Source: Setomelanomma holmii
Lineage: Eukaryota; Ascomycota; Dothideomycetes; Pleosporales; Phaeosphaeriaceae
Length of the DNA stretch: 64,000 nucleotides
Direction: 5' to 3'
Assembly (NCBI GenBank): GCA_010015745.1
Contig: ML978154.1
Coordinates: 396,668 to 460,667, forward strand
This document shows, piece by piece, positions 22,548-33,249 of this stretch. The first letter of the stretch is position 1; the number at the start of each line of letters is the position of its first letter. A program made the translations under genes and the position numbers. Below the pieces are notes generated by a model that saw only the letters and a list, made by a program, of their open reading frames with translations, was not told where the DNA came from and did not search any database.

Positions 22548-24662
22548 ATGTTTGGCGCATTGCGAAGATGCCCAGCGACACTCTCGAGGAATTTTTCCGC
22601 CGCCGTCCTTCCTTCTAGTGTCCTTCGAGTATCTTCCTTCAGAGCAGTGAGCGCACTGAGGATACCATCAACACGAGTTGCCGACATCACAGCCGCGGGC
22701 TTCCACCATAGTGCGAAGTGGCAACAGATTGCAGCTGTGCAGGTGGAGACGGGAGAGGTCACTGGTCAAGATGGCCCCATCACAGAGTTTCAAGAGCTGG
22801 CGGCACGAGGACTCGTGCATCCGAACATCATCAATGTCATCACCAAGTCTATGAGGATCACAACTATGACAGATGTACAGACGAGGACAATCAACGAGGC
22901 ATTGAGTGGAGTCGATGTGTAAGATCACGTCAAATCTAGCGAAATGATTCTAGCTAACGAATCCAGCATCGCGCAAGCTAAAACAGGCACTGGCAAGACA
23001 CTTGGTTTCCTCGTCCCTGTCATACAACGCATCGTCCAGAACGACCCGAAGCTGAGTGAGAAGCCCCGTGGATACAAGAGAGCCAAGGCGGACGATATCA
23101 GAGCGATTGTCATCTCGCCGACCCGAGAATTGGCTGAGCAGATCGCAGTAGAGGCAAAGAAGGTCACGTCAGGAACCGGCATCGTGGTGCAGACAGCTGT
23201 GGGTGGAACACAGAAGAGAGCTATGCTCCAGAAGACGCAACGGGAGGGTTGTCATCTTCTCATTGGCACACCAGGTCGTCTTTACGACATTCTCTCAGAC
23301 CCTTACTCTGGTGTCAAGGCACCAAATCTGAATGCGCTTGTCATGGACGAGGCCGACCGCCTGCTCGACGATGGATTCACTAAAGAGATTGACGAGATCA
23401 GGAACTTCCTCCCCAACCCCGTAGAAGTCCCCCGCCAGAACCTCATGTTCTCAGCAACCGTGCCGCGCGATGTTGTCGATCTCGTACGAAAGACACTCCA
23501 ACCAGGATTCCACTTCGCCAAGTGCGTCAGCGAGGACGAAGAGCCAACCCATCAGCGAGTCCCACAAAAGTATGTCAACGTTACTGGCTTCGAGAACATC
23601 ATGCCTTCCCTGTATGAGCTCGTCCTACAGCAACATAAATTTGCGCAGTCAGGCGAGGCACGTCCCTTCAAGTCGATCATCTACTTCAACAGCACAGCCG
23701 AAGTTACACTCGCTGCCTCTGTCTTCTACAAGCTCAGCGGAGGCTTCAAGCGTAACACACCTCTGAATGGCATCCGTGCGTTCGAGATCCACTCCAAGCT
23801 CTCACAGGCGCAGCGTACCAGAGCAGCAGACGACTTCCGTCACTGCAACTCTGGCATCCTGTTCTCCTCCGATGTCACAGCCCGAGGAATGGATTTCCCA
23901 AATGTCACCCACGTCATCCAGGTTGGCCTTCCCCGCGACCGCGAGTCATATATTCATCGTCTCGGACGTACTGGCCGTGCCGGCAAGGAAGGCGAAGGCT
24001 GGATATTCCTCTCCCCCTTCGAGAAGAGGGAGGCGGGCAGAAGGCTCAGAGACTTGCCTTTAGTCGATGCTACACACCACGTTGAGTGCGCGACAGTCGA
24101 TATGAGCCAGGCCTCTGAGGTCCCAGCAAACGTTGGTCAGATTCTCCAGGACTGCGTGGAGGCTCACAAGAAAGTTTACCCCGATCAACTCGACGCAGCA
24201 TTCCGTGGTCTTTTCGGTTCGTACCAATGGTACGGCGACAAGCAATCTCTAGTAGATGGCGCGAATCGTCTAGCAGAATTCGGCTGGGGCATGCCAACAC
24301 CACCACCCGTGCCGGCCAGCGTCTTCTCCGGCGGCGGCAGGAGGCCCGGTGGACGTCGCGGTGGTGGATTCGGCGGTAGCAGAGGCGGCTTTGGCGGAGA
24401 TCGCAGAGGAGGAGGTGATCGAGGCGGCGCAAGTCAATTTGGCGGCCGAAGTGGCGGCTATGGAGGCGATCGAGGCGGTGACAGAGGATTTGGCGGCGAT
24501 CGAGGAGGGTTCGGCGGTGACAGGAGAGGAGGAGGAGATCGCGGCTTCGGCGGTGGTGAGAGGAGAAGCGGTGGTTTCGGTGGCGATCGACGAGGTGGTG
24601 ACCGGGGCGGCGACCGAAGAGGCGGGTTCGGCGAGAGGAGGGAATCACGCATTGAGTTCTAA
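22548..24662 (+). CDS. Mitochondrial DEAD-box RNA helicase, Mss116-like
   Basis: Exons 22548-22918 and 22967-24662 with a 48-nt intron (GTAAGA, branch GCTAAC, CCAG) give 688 aa. The N-terminus is rich in Arg, Ser and Ala and low in acidic residues (MFGALRRCPATLSRNFSAAV), as in mitochondrial presequences. Helicase motifs occur in order: motif I AKTGTGKT just after the splice, PTRELA, GTPGR, DEAD at about 251-254, SAT, and HRLGRTGRAG. The C-terminal 110 residues are Gly/Arg-rich repeats (GGFGGDR, RRGGGDRGG), an RNA-binding tail. Mss116 and Neurospora CYT-19 act as RNA chaperones for group I and II intron splicing and translation in mitochondria; that role is inferred. Without the splice, motif I is lost, which fixes the intron. 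Confidence 0.93.
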
Positions 24663-24945
24663 GCATGGTAAGCTTGAAGCGTCGTTGCGAAAGAGTTGGT
24701 CTTTTCCTTGTACTACTTACTCTGTATACCCTCGAGCTTGGTTGGGTGCATTGGGCGGCGTTTTACAGGTCAGCTATGCTGGATGACTTTGCTGCTTTGA
24801 CATCTCCAATCTTGGGCTGGAGTTTACACTTATGAGATGAAGAACGGGAAGCGAAAATCTGGGATTCATGTAGATTGTATGACAGGGATGCAGCGCTTCT
24901 TTCATCATGTACCTATATTATCAATCTACCATCCCTCTTCAGGCA

Positions 24946-26820
24946 TCACACAACAGGCTTCTCCTTCGGTATCAAGCCTAACACCTCCAACGTCCAAGCA
25001 GCAAGACTCATAAGCCCATAAAACACCATCGGAATCACCCCAAAGAACAAATTCCCCAACACACCTCTCCGCATGATTGTCTCCGCAAGTTCCGTCTTCG
25101 CAATCTCAGGCGCATCACTATTCTTAAACGGCCCTGTCAAGCGATAAAACGTCACAAAACTCGCGCCAAAGCAATAACACAGCAGCACTTTGAGCCCGTG
25201 CGCTTTCCAGAGCTCGTAAAGCCCGGGCGCGCCGCCAAAGTCTTTGGCCAGAGTGCTCATATACGCACTGTGATCGACGCCGTATTGAATGCGGCTCGAC
25301 TGCTTGGCCAGGAGATGGTAGTGTGGCGGATCTGTTGGCATGCTCATACGGCCTGTGATTAGCGCGGTCCACCACATCGCCTGCTGTTCTGCGATGGGCG
25401 GAATCGCGCCCACGCCGGGGCGTACGAAGCCGATGTACGCTACGCTGAGTTCAGAAGGGGCGATGATGTTGCGAATCGTTGCGTCTGAGGCTGTGGGGTA
25501 GGAGGGGTCGAGCCAGGAAAAGGACTGCTTGTAGCCTGTGCAGTATACAATGCAGTTTGGCCGGATTTCAGCGTCCTTGAGACGCCGCCAGTCTTTGCGG
25601 TCCGGGCGGGGTTCGAAGATGACACGCCCTGTGGAGTCGAAGTGGGAGGGGAAGGAACATGTATCTACCCAGCGCTTGGATTGGGCATCTTCGGGGGGGT
25701 CGACGTAGCCGTTTCCTAGAAATGCTAAGGGGTGTTTTTCTTGGTAAGGGCGGTTGAGATAGGGCATCGCTTTGCTGCTTTTGTTGAGAAATACAAATGC
25801 CCTGCCGAGACGATCGTGTGGGAGTGCGCCGACGTGTTGATTCATGCCGGCCTGTGTGCCAGTCAAGAACCACAGGACGCGCTTGATGACGAAGTCGGAG
25901 ACGAACCAGCGGAAGCGACTTGCGGCGATCGCGCGATGGACGTAGGCGGTTTCGAAGAGGTTGGTGATGAGGCCGTCAATGGGGAGGCCGCCTTTGAATT
26001 GTTTGCCAAAGACTTTGAAGCGCGAAAGGGCTTTGGGAAAGGACAGGAAGCCGTTGCGGAAGCACATTGTGACGGAGTTTGCGTCGCCTTTCATGGCTTC
26101 GTAGGCGATGTCCATGGCTGTTTCTCCGCAACCCATGATGAGTACGTCTTTACCGGTGAGCTGGGAGCGTTTCTTGTACTGCGATGAATGAAAGATCTCG
26201 CCTTTGACGTCTTCGATGCCTGGTATGCTGGGGATGTTTGGTTCAACGTGCAGTCCCGTGCATATTGCGACATGTGAGCAATCGAATGTTCGCTCTTTCT
26301 GGTCTGCATGCTTGTCGACGTACTTTAGCCGATGCTTCCATCGTTGGTCTGATGACTTGGCGAGAGGTTCGATGCTGGTGACACGGCATCCCAATTTGAT
26401 GAGTGGTTCCAGAGCAAACTTGTCTACGTACGAGTGAAGGTAGTCGACGTACTGCGGCAGCGAGATATGGTCTGGCGTGTTCAAAGAAAAGCGGTGGTCC
26501 GAGAAAGTCGTCAATTGCTTCGACGAAACGAGCTCTGCATTCTCATATGCGCGGTAATGGAAAGTGCCACCGATGCTGTCTTCACTTGGCGTTGTTAGCA
26601 CGTTTCGCCACCTGGATAGTTCTGTACAGCTCACGCCTCAAATAGTACAGCTTCAATTGGACTCTCCGGCGTGGATGCTTCGAGTAGCGTCTTCAAAGTA
26701 GTCAATCCTCCGGGACTATCTGTGTTAGTAAGGGTTTCTCCTCTGTTGTTGTCTGGTCGTCGCATACCCGGCTCCGATGACGGCAATTCGCATCGCTGAT
26801 TTCTTGTCTGACCCAGCCAT
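24946..26820 (-). CDS. Flavin-containing monooxygenase
   Basis: Exons 26768-26820, 26635-26715 and 24946-26584 give 590 aa. The joins restore the FAD-binding motif GAGPGG (residues 16-21) and the family segment EDSIGGTF, using acceptors ATAG and CAAG. Further signatures are an FMO-type FHSSQYKKR and the NADPH-binding GCGETAMDIAYEA. The last 110 residues hold two hydrophobic stretches (ending VFYGLMSLAAWTLEVLGL), so the protein may be membrane-anchored. Such enzymes oxygenate nitrogen or sulfur, or perform Baeyer-Villiger chemistry; the substrate is not readable. It shares a 450-bp divergent promoter with an FAD amine-oxidase-fold gene, suggesting joint regulation. Confidence 0.88.
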
Positions 26821-27270
26821 GGTGTTGAAAACTCCAAGAAGTGTTTCGATCAATACACCATTCGTAGATTCTCAACAATATATATCAAATGGGAAAGGCT
26901 CAGTTCGTTGCATGATGTTCTGTTGGTGTATGCGACGCTAGAATTGATCCAGGAACCGTGCTGCTTCCCCACCAATCGCACGTCCGCAATTATCCATAAA
27001 TGACATCAGTACATCATCGTTCGAGCTGTACCTCAAACAGCTCCACCTGTCGCGATCTTTTGCGGCTAGTTTACATGCCAATTGAACATGTTTTTCATGT
27101 GCCGTAGTTGCGCTACAGCCGATCTCCCATTGGCGTTCTGAATTGACAACCTGCACTTCCAGATACGCGTTCCTCGTGCCGCGGGGAGTTCCACCAACAT
27201 TCCACGTCATGTCCAGTAATCCACCACAACTATAGCTTCGCGATAGCTTCTACAACAGACAGTCCACAAC
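26821..27270. promoter_or_regulatory. Bidirectional promoter between monooxygenase and amine-oxidase-fold gene
   Basis: Short divergent interval of 450 bp with start codons facing outward at both ends. A shared control region is inferred from geometry only; I could not assign a specific binding site. A 90-codon frame on the minus strand has no recognisable features. Confidence 0.5.
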
Positions 27271-28691
27271 ATGGAGAAACCGAAACGTGTCGCCATTGTA
27301 GGCTCAGGCCTAGCAGGTTTGGTGAGCGCACACCTCCTGCACAATGATCAGCGACAACGGTTTGCTGTCCGCATTTTCGAGTCGGTAAGCTTGCACACTG
27401 AGTGGGCGCTGTGTGCGTGGTCGAAGCGCTGACAGCATAGGGACCTGCGCTTTCCCTCGACGCAGCCTCTGTGTCCATAACCAATGCCGAGGCAAAGTCG
27501 GAAGACCGTGTGGACCTGCCCATGCGCGCATTTGCCGGCGGCTTCTACAGCAACCTCAAGGGTCTGTACGATCACCTCAAGGTCCCGTACCACTCCCAGC
27601 CGTTTCTATTCGAGTTTGCCGAAACACCGAAAGTCCAATCAGCACAGGATGGCTCATACTTTGTCCATGCTTCAAACCTCCACCAGCGTGCGCCGCGACC
27701 GTATGCCATTGGAGTCGTACAATACTTGCTGGAGGTGCTTTATTTGATAGCCTGCTATGGCTGGTTCTCCCTGTGTTGTTTCTTCATAGCACCATACACT
27801 GGCGAGATGCTACGGCAGTACCTCGACCGAACCTGGACCCCACAACGCTTCGTAGCCTACTACCTCCTTCCGCTGATCTCGAGTGTCACTACGTGTCCGC
27901 ACGAGGCGTTACTGAACTTCCCCGCGAGCGACTTGACCGAATACAAGCGGAAGACACACCGGGCACCGCACTTCACCGTTTCCAAGGGCGTCAGGAGCGT
28001 GCAGGATCTGTTAGTCAAGGATATTGGTTATGAGCTCAATGCCTCTGTCAAATTAATAGAGTCGCAAGAAGAAGGAGTGAACCTTTGGTGGGAGCAGGCT
28101 GGGACTGGCGTATGCATGGAGCGTTTCGACTTGGTCATCCTGGCCGTGGCACCCGATGTCGTTGGCCAAATATTCAAACCATTGCAGCATCATATGACAC
28201 GCATGCCTACCACGATGGTGGAGAGCGTCGTACACACGGATCGTAGGGTACTCAAAGAGACAGCTTCTATCCGCCAAGCCCTGGAGGGCCACGGCGCACA
28301 GCACATCTACCTTCAGACCACAGCAGGCTTGGAAACCAAGTCTGAGTCCCACCATGTTCAGCCATGCGGTGCGATCGTGACGACGTGTCCGTACACTCCT
28401 CTAGATCCTTCTCTTGTCATACACTCGGCCAGATTCACACGCGTCCTGCGTAGTCCAGAAAGCCAGCGGATAGTGAATGCCATCTTCGAAGAAGGTCAGC
28501 GACCATTGAGCGATGATAAGTCAGTACCACAATGGAGGAATGGAGATGGGAACGTGTGGCTTGCGGGCGGCTGGTGCTGGGACGGTCTGGTTTTGCTAGA
28601 AGGCTGTGTCATATCAGCTATGCGACTTGCCCGTGACCTTGACGTCGAGGTGCCATGGCTACATGAGAGGAAGGGTCAGGTCGAGTTGTAA
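27271..28691 (+). CDS. FAD-dependent amine-oxidase-fold protein
   Basis: Exons 27271-27384 and 27441-28691 with a 56-nt intron (GTAAGC, branch CTGAC, CATAG) give 454 aa. The N-terminus has a dinucleotide-binding fold (RVAIVGSGLAGLVSAHLL) ending in an acidic residue at FES. The body follows the flavin amine oxidase/NAD(P)-binding Rossmann family (COG2907-like), with FDLVILAVAPDVVGQI and the C-terminal NVWLAGGWCWDGLVLLEGC that contacts FAD. A hydrophobic segment (LLEVLYLIACYGWFSLCCFF) lies near the middle. In bacteria COG2907 genes often accompany cyclopropane-fatty-acid synthases; here a SAM methyltransferase gene follows 320 bp downstream. Lipid modification is possible but is inference. Confidence 0.82.
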
Positions 28692-29011
28692 GCAGCGAAG
28701 ATACCCATTTAGCAGCAATCCATACTCAGTCTGCAAGGCATGAATGCATCGTATGATGATCTGTCGCACACCAGAACGCAATGAGTCTACCGAAGTGACT
28801 TGCACAAATAGAGGCAGAGGAGTGCAAGGAGCCAGAAAACAGATCGGATAAGATACGACAAATCCATATAAGCAGCCTACGTTGCGTCACCAAACAAGCC
28901 TTTGTGATCCTTTTGGACGAATGTGGTTAGCACACAATCTAGCGCTTGGCTCCACATGGAGCAGTCGCGAGTGGAGGCTCCCACACAACACCAACATGCA
29001 GCCATGACGCC
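28692..29011. promoter_or_regulatory. Methyltransferase leader with upstream ORFs
   Basis: The 320 bp before the methyltransferase contain a 21-codon upstream ORF starting at ATG 28956 and ending at TAA 29019-29021, overlapping the main start by 10 nt, and a three-codon ORF at 28996-29007. If the transcript begins upstream of 28956 these would repress translation; the transcription start is not known. Confidence 0.4.
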
Positions 29012-30199
29012 ATGGTATTAAGACTACTAACCTACGCGTTTGATGCTTTAGGCGCAATTGCTGTCGCGGTGCTTGTGCAGCGATACACCTTCGGTGCTGC
29101 ACCTGCTCCACGCGAAACTACTGGAGAACCACGCGGCAGGCCTGGTGGCCTTGCGGGTCTGTGCCTTGGGGCACTACTATATGCATTCGGTAAATGGGGT
29201 CTGTCGAAATGGTGGAGAGCAAGAGACGGAATACAGGACTCGGTGTATGGGTTGGAGCATGGCCGACTGCACCTCCGCACGCCGACTCCGATGTGGATGA
29301 ATATGGGTTATTGGGGGGACGGAAAGTCGCCAAAGACCATGGCGGAAGCATGTCGCGATCTCCTCAAGGCTGTATTGAAAGAGGCAGGGCTGCCGAAGGT
29401 GACTGAAAGAGCTGGGAGTGCGAAGAGTGAGCGGCGCCGGCGGACGCTGATCGATTTGGGGGTTGGATGCGGCGACCAGACTATCTACCTCATGAGCGAC
29501 AATCCCGTGCGACCCGAAGATCGAGAGTGGTGGGACGAGCGAGAGTATTGCGCCAGATTCGATCATTATGTGGGTATGACGAAGGATTTGGCGCAATCTC
29601 GCTATGCCAAGGGAGCTGTCGACGAGCTGTACCTTCGAGGAATTGAAGCTGGCGACGACAAGATTCTATCCGCAATATCGCTTTTCTGTGCGGACGCCAC
29701 GAGCCCTACCTCGTGGGACAGGCAAGTCAAGTTGAGCATAGATGACGGTCTAAAGGACTCGCCAGAATGCTGGATGCTCGCGCTGGACACAGCATACCAC
29801 TTCACGCCTTCACGATGGCCTACCATCAAGCACGCGTACACTCACTTTCGCGCCTCGTTCATGGCTTTCGATCTCTGTCTTTCGCCGACGGCCACGGCCA
29901 CCCAGAAGCTTGTCTTGCGCTTCTTGACTGCGCTCATGGGTGCTCCGTGGGCCAATTTTGGCACGCCGGAAGAGTATAGGCAGAGTTTGATTGATGTAGG
30001 CTACTCAGCCGATGCTATCACGATCGTAGACATCTCCGAGCATGTATTTGCGCCTTTAGCATCGCACCTAGCCGATCAGGATAGTGCCTTGAAGAAGCTA
30101 GGCCTTAGCATTGGTAGCTTCAATGTTGCAAAGTCCTTGTTTGGCTGGTGGGGACGGTCTGGTGTGGTCAGAGGTATCATTGTGGTCGCTAGACGGTAG
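29012..30199 (+). CDS. Membrane-anchored SAM-dependent methyltransferase
   Basis: Single exon, 395 aa from ATG 29012. Two hydrophobic N-terminal segments (LGAIAVAVLVQRYTFG and GGLAGLCLGALLYAFG) suggest membrane attachment. The class I methyltransferase signature DLGVGCGDQT lies near residue 150, preceded by MNMGYWGDGKSPKTMAEAC, the N-G-Y-W type segment seen in sterol, tocopherol and cyclopropane-type lipid methyltransferases. Later come LFCADATS and LALDTAYHF, the post-motif acidic and substrate-side segments. It follows the FAD protein on the same strand, and a lipid or terpenoid substrate is a reasonable but unproven guess. The frame is open further upstream, but without an earlier in-frame ATG. 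Confidence 0.85.
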   Translation: MVLRLLTYAFDALGAIAVAVLVQRYTFGAAPAPRETTGEPRGRPGGLAGLCLGALLYAFGKWGLSKWWRARDGIQDSVYGLEHGRLHLRTPTPMWMNMGYWGDGKSPKTMAEACRDLLKAVLKEAGLPKVTERAGSAKSERRRRTLIDLGVGCGDQTIYLMSDNPVRPEDREWWDEREYCARFDHYVGMTKDLAQSRYAKGAVDELYLRGIEAGDDKILSAISLFCADATSPTSWDRQVKLSIDDGLKDSPECWMLALDTAYHFTPSRWPTIKHAYTHFRASFMAFDLCLSPTATATQKLVLRFLTALMGAPWANFGTPEEYRQSLIDVGYSADAITIVDISEHVFAPLASHLADQDSALKKLGLSIGSFNVAKSLFGWWGRSGVVRGIIVVARR

Positions 30200-30611
30200 G
30201 GTAGCCTGGCTATCCTCAGACAGCCATCCGAGGTCAATCGAAATTTGTCCTTTAGCAGCACCTGACTATCCTCAGGCCTCAAGCCATCTCCCGGTGTTGA
30301 TCCGTAGCTCAGCCGGTGTTGATCCGATGTATTGAGGTTGATCTCAACAGATCTGTTGTGTGATCTCAGGAGCGTTTCTGTCGTATCCAATAAAATCGAG
30401 GTAATTGAAGCCAGTATGGTACACTACTCACAGATTCTCAGGACCCTGAAACGCCTCCAAGACCACAGCCTGTGCGCAGTTCTGCTTAAAAGGAGGTCCT
30501 GCTTCTCCCGAAGAAAGAAGTTAGCTATCCACCACTCTTCCATCACAGACAGTACTAGAACCTCTCTCAAAAGTACTTTTAGCTACCAAGCCACTTCACC
30601 AACCACACACC
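30200..30611. other. Intergenic
   Basis: About 410 bp between the methyltransferase and the first RING gene. A C/T- and CCA-rich leader precedes the RING ATG. Short near-repeats around CTATCCTCAG (30210-30270) and CCGGTGTTGATCCG (30292-30325) are visible. No gene is seen. Confidence 0.4.
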
Positions 30612-31039
30612 ATGCCCGGCGTCACCACCATCTTCTCCTCCTTCAAGGAATTCGAAGCCTCCGGCTTCAATCTCACCATCCCCGACACCAACCAAGAGGA
30701 GTCCGACTGCGGCATCTGCATGAAGCCACTTTACGTCCCCGCGTGCGACTCGCCCACCACGCACGACCACCACCTCTGCTCCACGGAGCAAAAATCAATT
30801 TCGAAGCCAAAGTGCGCCAATGCCGCCGCCGCCGCCAAGCTCGACCCCGACAACATGCCGCACATTGGCATGAAGCTGAATGCGTGCGGACACGTACTCG
30901 TGCACCAATACGCGCTGGAGTGGTTTGCTAAGGGGCTAATAACTCGTGCCCGTTCTGTCGGAGGGAGCTTTTCCTAAAGGAGGGGGACCAGAGGCAGTTC
31001 TGGCCTGAGGGTCACTGGAACCAGGGGAACTTCTCCTAG
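30612..31039 (+). pseudogene. RING-finger gene 1 with a one-base frameshift
   Basis: The upstream frame reads ATG to TAA through SDCGICMKPLYVP and NACGHVLVHQYALEWFAKG, then loses the motif. In the next frame the second half of the RING (NNSCPFCRRELF) continues to TAG at 31037-31039. The change of frame lies at a four-G run, 30932-30935; one missing G explains it. Without it the RING loses its last cysteine pair. The locus is the first of three tandem RING genes with similar layout (short N-terminus, RING with long internal insert, short tail). It may be a true frameshift or a homopolymer sequencing error. Confidence 0.65.
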
Positions 31040-31561
31040 GTTCCTGGTTTGTTTAGGTTGGGAGGGTCCTGGTTGGCTTCGCGCCGTTCTCTTCTGGAGT
31101 TTGGGTCGGGATGAGGGGTTGAAGGTACTCGGGATGCCACGTCTTGTGGCTCTTGGGTTGGCGTTGGTGTTCTGGGGATATTCTGGGTCTGATATTTGGC
31201 TTTCTTTCTTCTTGGTTTTTTTTTGGGTTTAGTGTACCAGCAATGCATTCCTTTTCTTCTTCTCGCCGCATCGTGCTGCCGTTTGCGTGATACACGTGAA
31301 GTGCGCTGCCGCCCAGGCTTGTGACTGTGCTTCACCGTGCGGTGTGTGACTCGTCATGTATACCTGACCGCCTTCAAGGGTTACTACCACGGTCGACCTT
31401 GCTGTCCTCGATTACTATCCATCTCTCAACACACCACTGCAACAGCAGCACCACCATATTTGACGCCACATACCACATCATAGTCACCAGTGTACCATCG
31501 TGTGTGCGAGCATAGCCTGTTGTAGTCGCTCATCTACTCGAAACAATCACGATATTCTCCG
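31040..31561. other. Spacer between RING genes 1 and 2
   Basis: About 520 bp. The left half is G/T-rich on the + strand with a nine-T run near 31215; the right half is CCA/ACC-rich, typical of the leaders in this cluster. No gene is supported. Confidence 0.4.
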
Positions 31562-32278
31562 ATGAGTGAGGCAGCGGATTCGGAAACACCCCGACTACCA
31601 TTCTCGTCAAGAGCCGACTTTCTCGACCATGGCATGATCGACACGACTATGGACGAACCCCTAGACTGCTCGATATGTCGTGAGCCACTAGCGACTGCCA
31701 CGACCAGTTCGCACCTACCATCCTCGTCACTGCCTCAAATCGACAACAACGCTCTGCCCCGAGTCGCGATATGCGACAACGCAGAGCCACCTTACACCAC
31801 CCAAGATCACACCGCCATCCTCAATAATGCCAATGAAGCACCCAACCCCGAAGCCCCCATCCTCATCCATCCCTGCTCGCACATGTTCGGCCGCACCTGC
31901 CTAGCAACTTACTTCCGCACCACCGACTCCAACCGGTGCCCAATATGCAACACCACCCTCTTTCCAGCACGCCACATCCACCTCGCCTTCCTGGAGCCTA
32001 CGCGCGCCATGCGTTCGGACTTCGCGGACTACATTGAACACGGTCTCGAGGATCCGGAATGGGCGAGCATGTTGCGATATCAATTGATGGGTGAGTGGCC
32101 GCGCATGTTGATGAGGGAACTTGCGGTAGAGATTTGGAGAAGTAAGGGGTTTGAGGTTAGTTGGGAGTATGTTGACGTGGATGTGGATGAGGATGGTGGT
32201 GGAGATGGTGAAAAGGAGGACGAAGATGGGAGTGAGGAAGGAGAAAGTCAAGACGAGGATGCCAAGGACCAGAACTGA
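31562..32278 (+). CDS. RING-finger protein 2 (putative E3 ligase)
   Basis: Single exon, 238 aa. The RING starts CSICREPL at about residue 37, has an insert of about 65 residues, then PCSHMFGRTCLATYF and CPICNTTLFP. Gly stands in HMFG where most RINGs carry the fifth zinc ligand. The C-terminal third is helical (WASMLRYQLMGEWPRMLMRE) and ends in a strongly acidic tail of about 40 residues (Asp/Glu/Gly). RING proteins usually recruit an E2 for ubiquitin transfer; activity is inferred only. It lies in tandem with two related genes. Confidence 0.75.
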   Translation: MSEAADSETPRLPFSSRADFLDHGMIDTTMDEPLDCSICREPLATATTSSHLPSSSLPQIDNNALPRVAICDNAEPPYTTQDHTAILNNANEAPNPEAPILIHPCSHMFGRTCLATYFRTTDSNRCPICNTTLFPARHIHLAFLEPTRAMRSDFADYIEHGLEDPEWASMLRYQLMGEWPRMLMRELAVEIWRSKGFEVSWEYVDVDVDEDGGGDGEKEDEDGSEEGESQDEDAKDQN

Positions 32279-32751
32279 CCGGTGTCAAGATGAGGATAGG
32301 TATTGTACGATGTCGTGGCTGTTGAGCATCATTTGTCATGCCTGACTTCGGGCACTGGCATCTTGACGGGCTGGTGAGCTCCAATGTTTCGAGCATTTGT
32401 GATTTTGTTGTTGGCATTGCGTGCAGTCTGCGGCTATCGGACATCAGGAGCATGGCGTTGAGGCGTCTTGTACCGGGAAGGTATATTGCTGATCTACACT
32501 TCTTTATTGGCCTTGGAGTCTCATCTGCGGATCGAGACTTCTATCCTGTGTCTGACTTCCATGTTTGTAATATAGTCAGACTCTTCATCATGATGTTTAT
32601 GTTTGCTCAACTCACCAATTTTCATTCGTTTGCTGTAAATGTTTGTCGCGGGCACATTTCCGACACCACCTCATATAGTTTGCTAACAACTCACCTTGAT
32701 AAAGACTGATATCGCCTCCTGGATACTTTGCAGTATCACCACTCCCTTACC
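32279..32751. other. Spacer between RING genes 2 and 3
   Basis: About 470 bp. A 123-codon open frame covers most of it without recognisable content. Regarded as the promoter of RING gene 3. Confidence 0.35.
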
Positions 32752-33249
32752 ATGATGCACACCAGACCTCCCTGCCCAACATGCACCCGCGTCCCGGCAA
32801 CTCGTCGCATCACTCCGGCTGACAATTGCCCGCCTACCTGCACAATCTGTCTGGAACCATTTGCGACCGCTTCATCCCCAAATAACCAATTGTCCAATCC
32901 CTCCTCCGAGCCCGCCATAGCAATCACGAAATGCGGTCACACTTTTGGTCAAAACTGCCTTGCGCAGTGGATGCGCGACTCCAACACCTGTCCTATATGT
33001 CGCGTAGAGTTCTTCGACTTGCCGAAGCAGCCAATGGAAGAAGATGAGAGGCCGCTATTTGCGCTGGGCGTGTATGTTGAGCCAAATGTTCTTCAGCATT
33101 TCTCGGGGCTGGTGATCAGTGAGAGATCTGAGGATGGTAATGGGTTCGCTGCGTACGAGCAGGGTAGAGGGAATGAAAAAAATGGCGGGACGGAGGAAAA
33201 TGGAAGGAGTGAGGGTAGGAGTGGTAGGAGGAGGGTGTATTATGCATGA
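32752..33249 (+). CDS. RING-finger protein 3 (putative E3 ligase)
   Basis: Single exon, 165 aa from ATG 32752 (a second ATG follows directly). The RING is compact: CTICLEPFATA at about residue 30, then KCGHTFGQNCLAQWM and NTCPICRVEFF. As in RING gene 2, Gly replaces the usual ligand after the His. An N-terminal CPTC pair is also present (PPCPTCTRVP). The tail is rich in Gly, Glu, Arg and Asn and probably disordered. The ligase role is inferred from the domain. Confidence 0.75.
   Translation: MMHTRPPCPTCTRVPATRRITPADNCPPTCTICLEPFATASSPNNQLSNPSSEPAIAITKCGHTFGQNCLAQWMRDSNTCPICRVEFFDLPKQPMEEDERPLFALGVYVEPNVLQHFSGLVISERSEDGNGFAAYEQGRGNEKNGGTEENGRSEGRSGRRRVYYA

Noticed and set aside
24070..24666. 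Long open frame antisense to the DEAD-box C-terminus
   Set aside because: It mirrors the GGN/CGN-rich RGG repeats of the real gene, which have few stop codons on the other strand; Arg/His-rich and domain-free.
25732..26187. 151-codon frame antisense to the flavin monooxygenase
   Set aside because: Shadow of the real gene; Val/Gly/Glu-rich with no domain.
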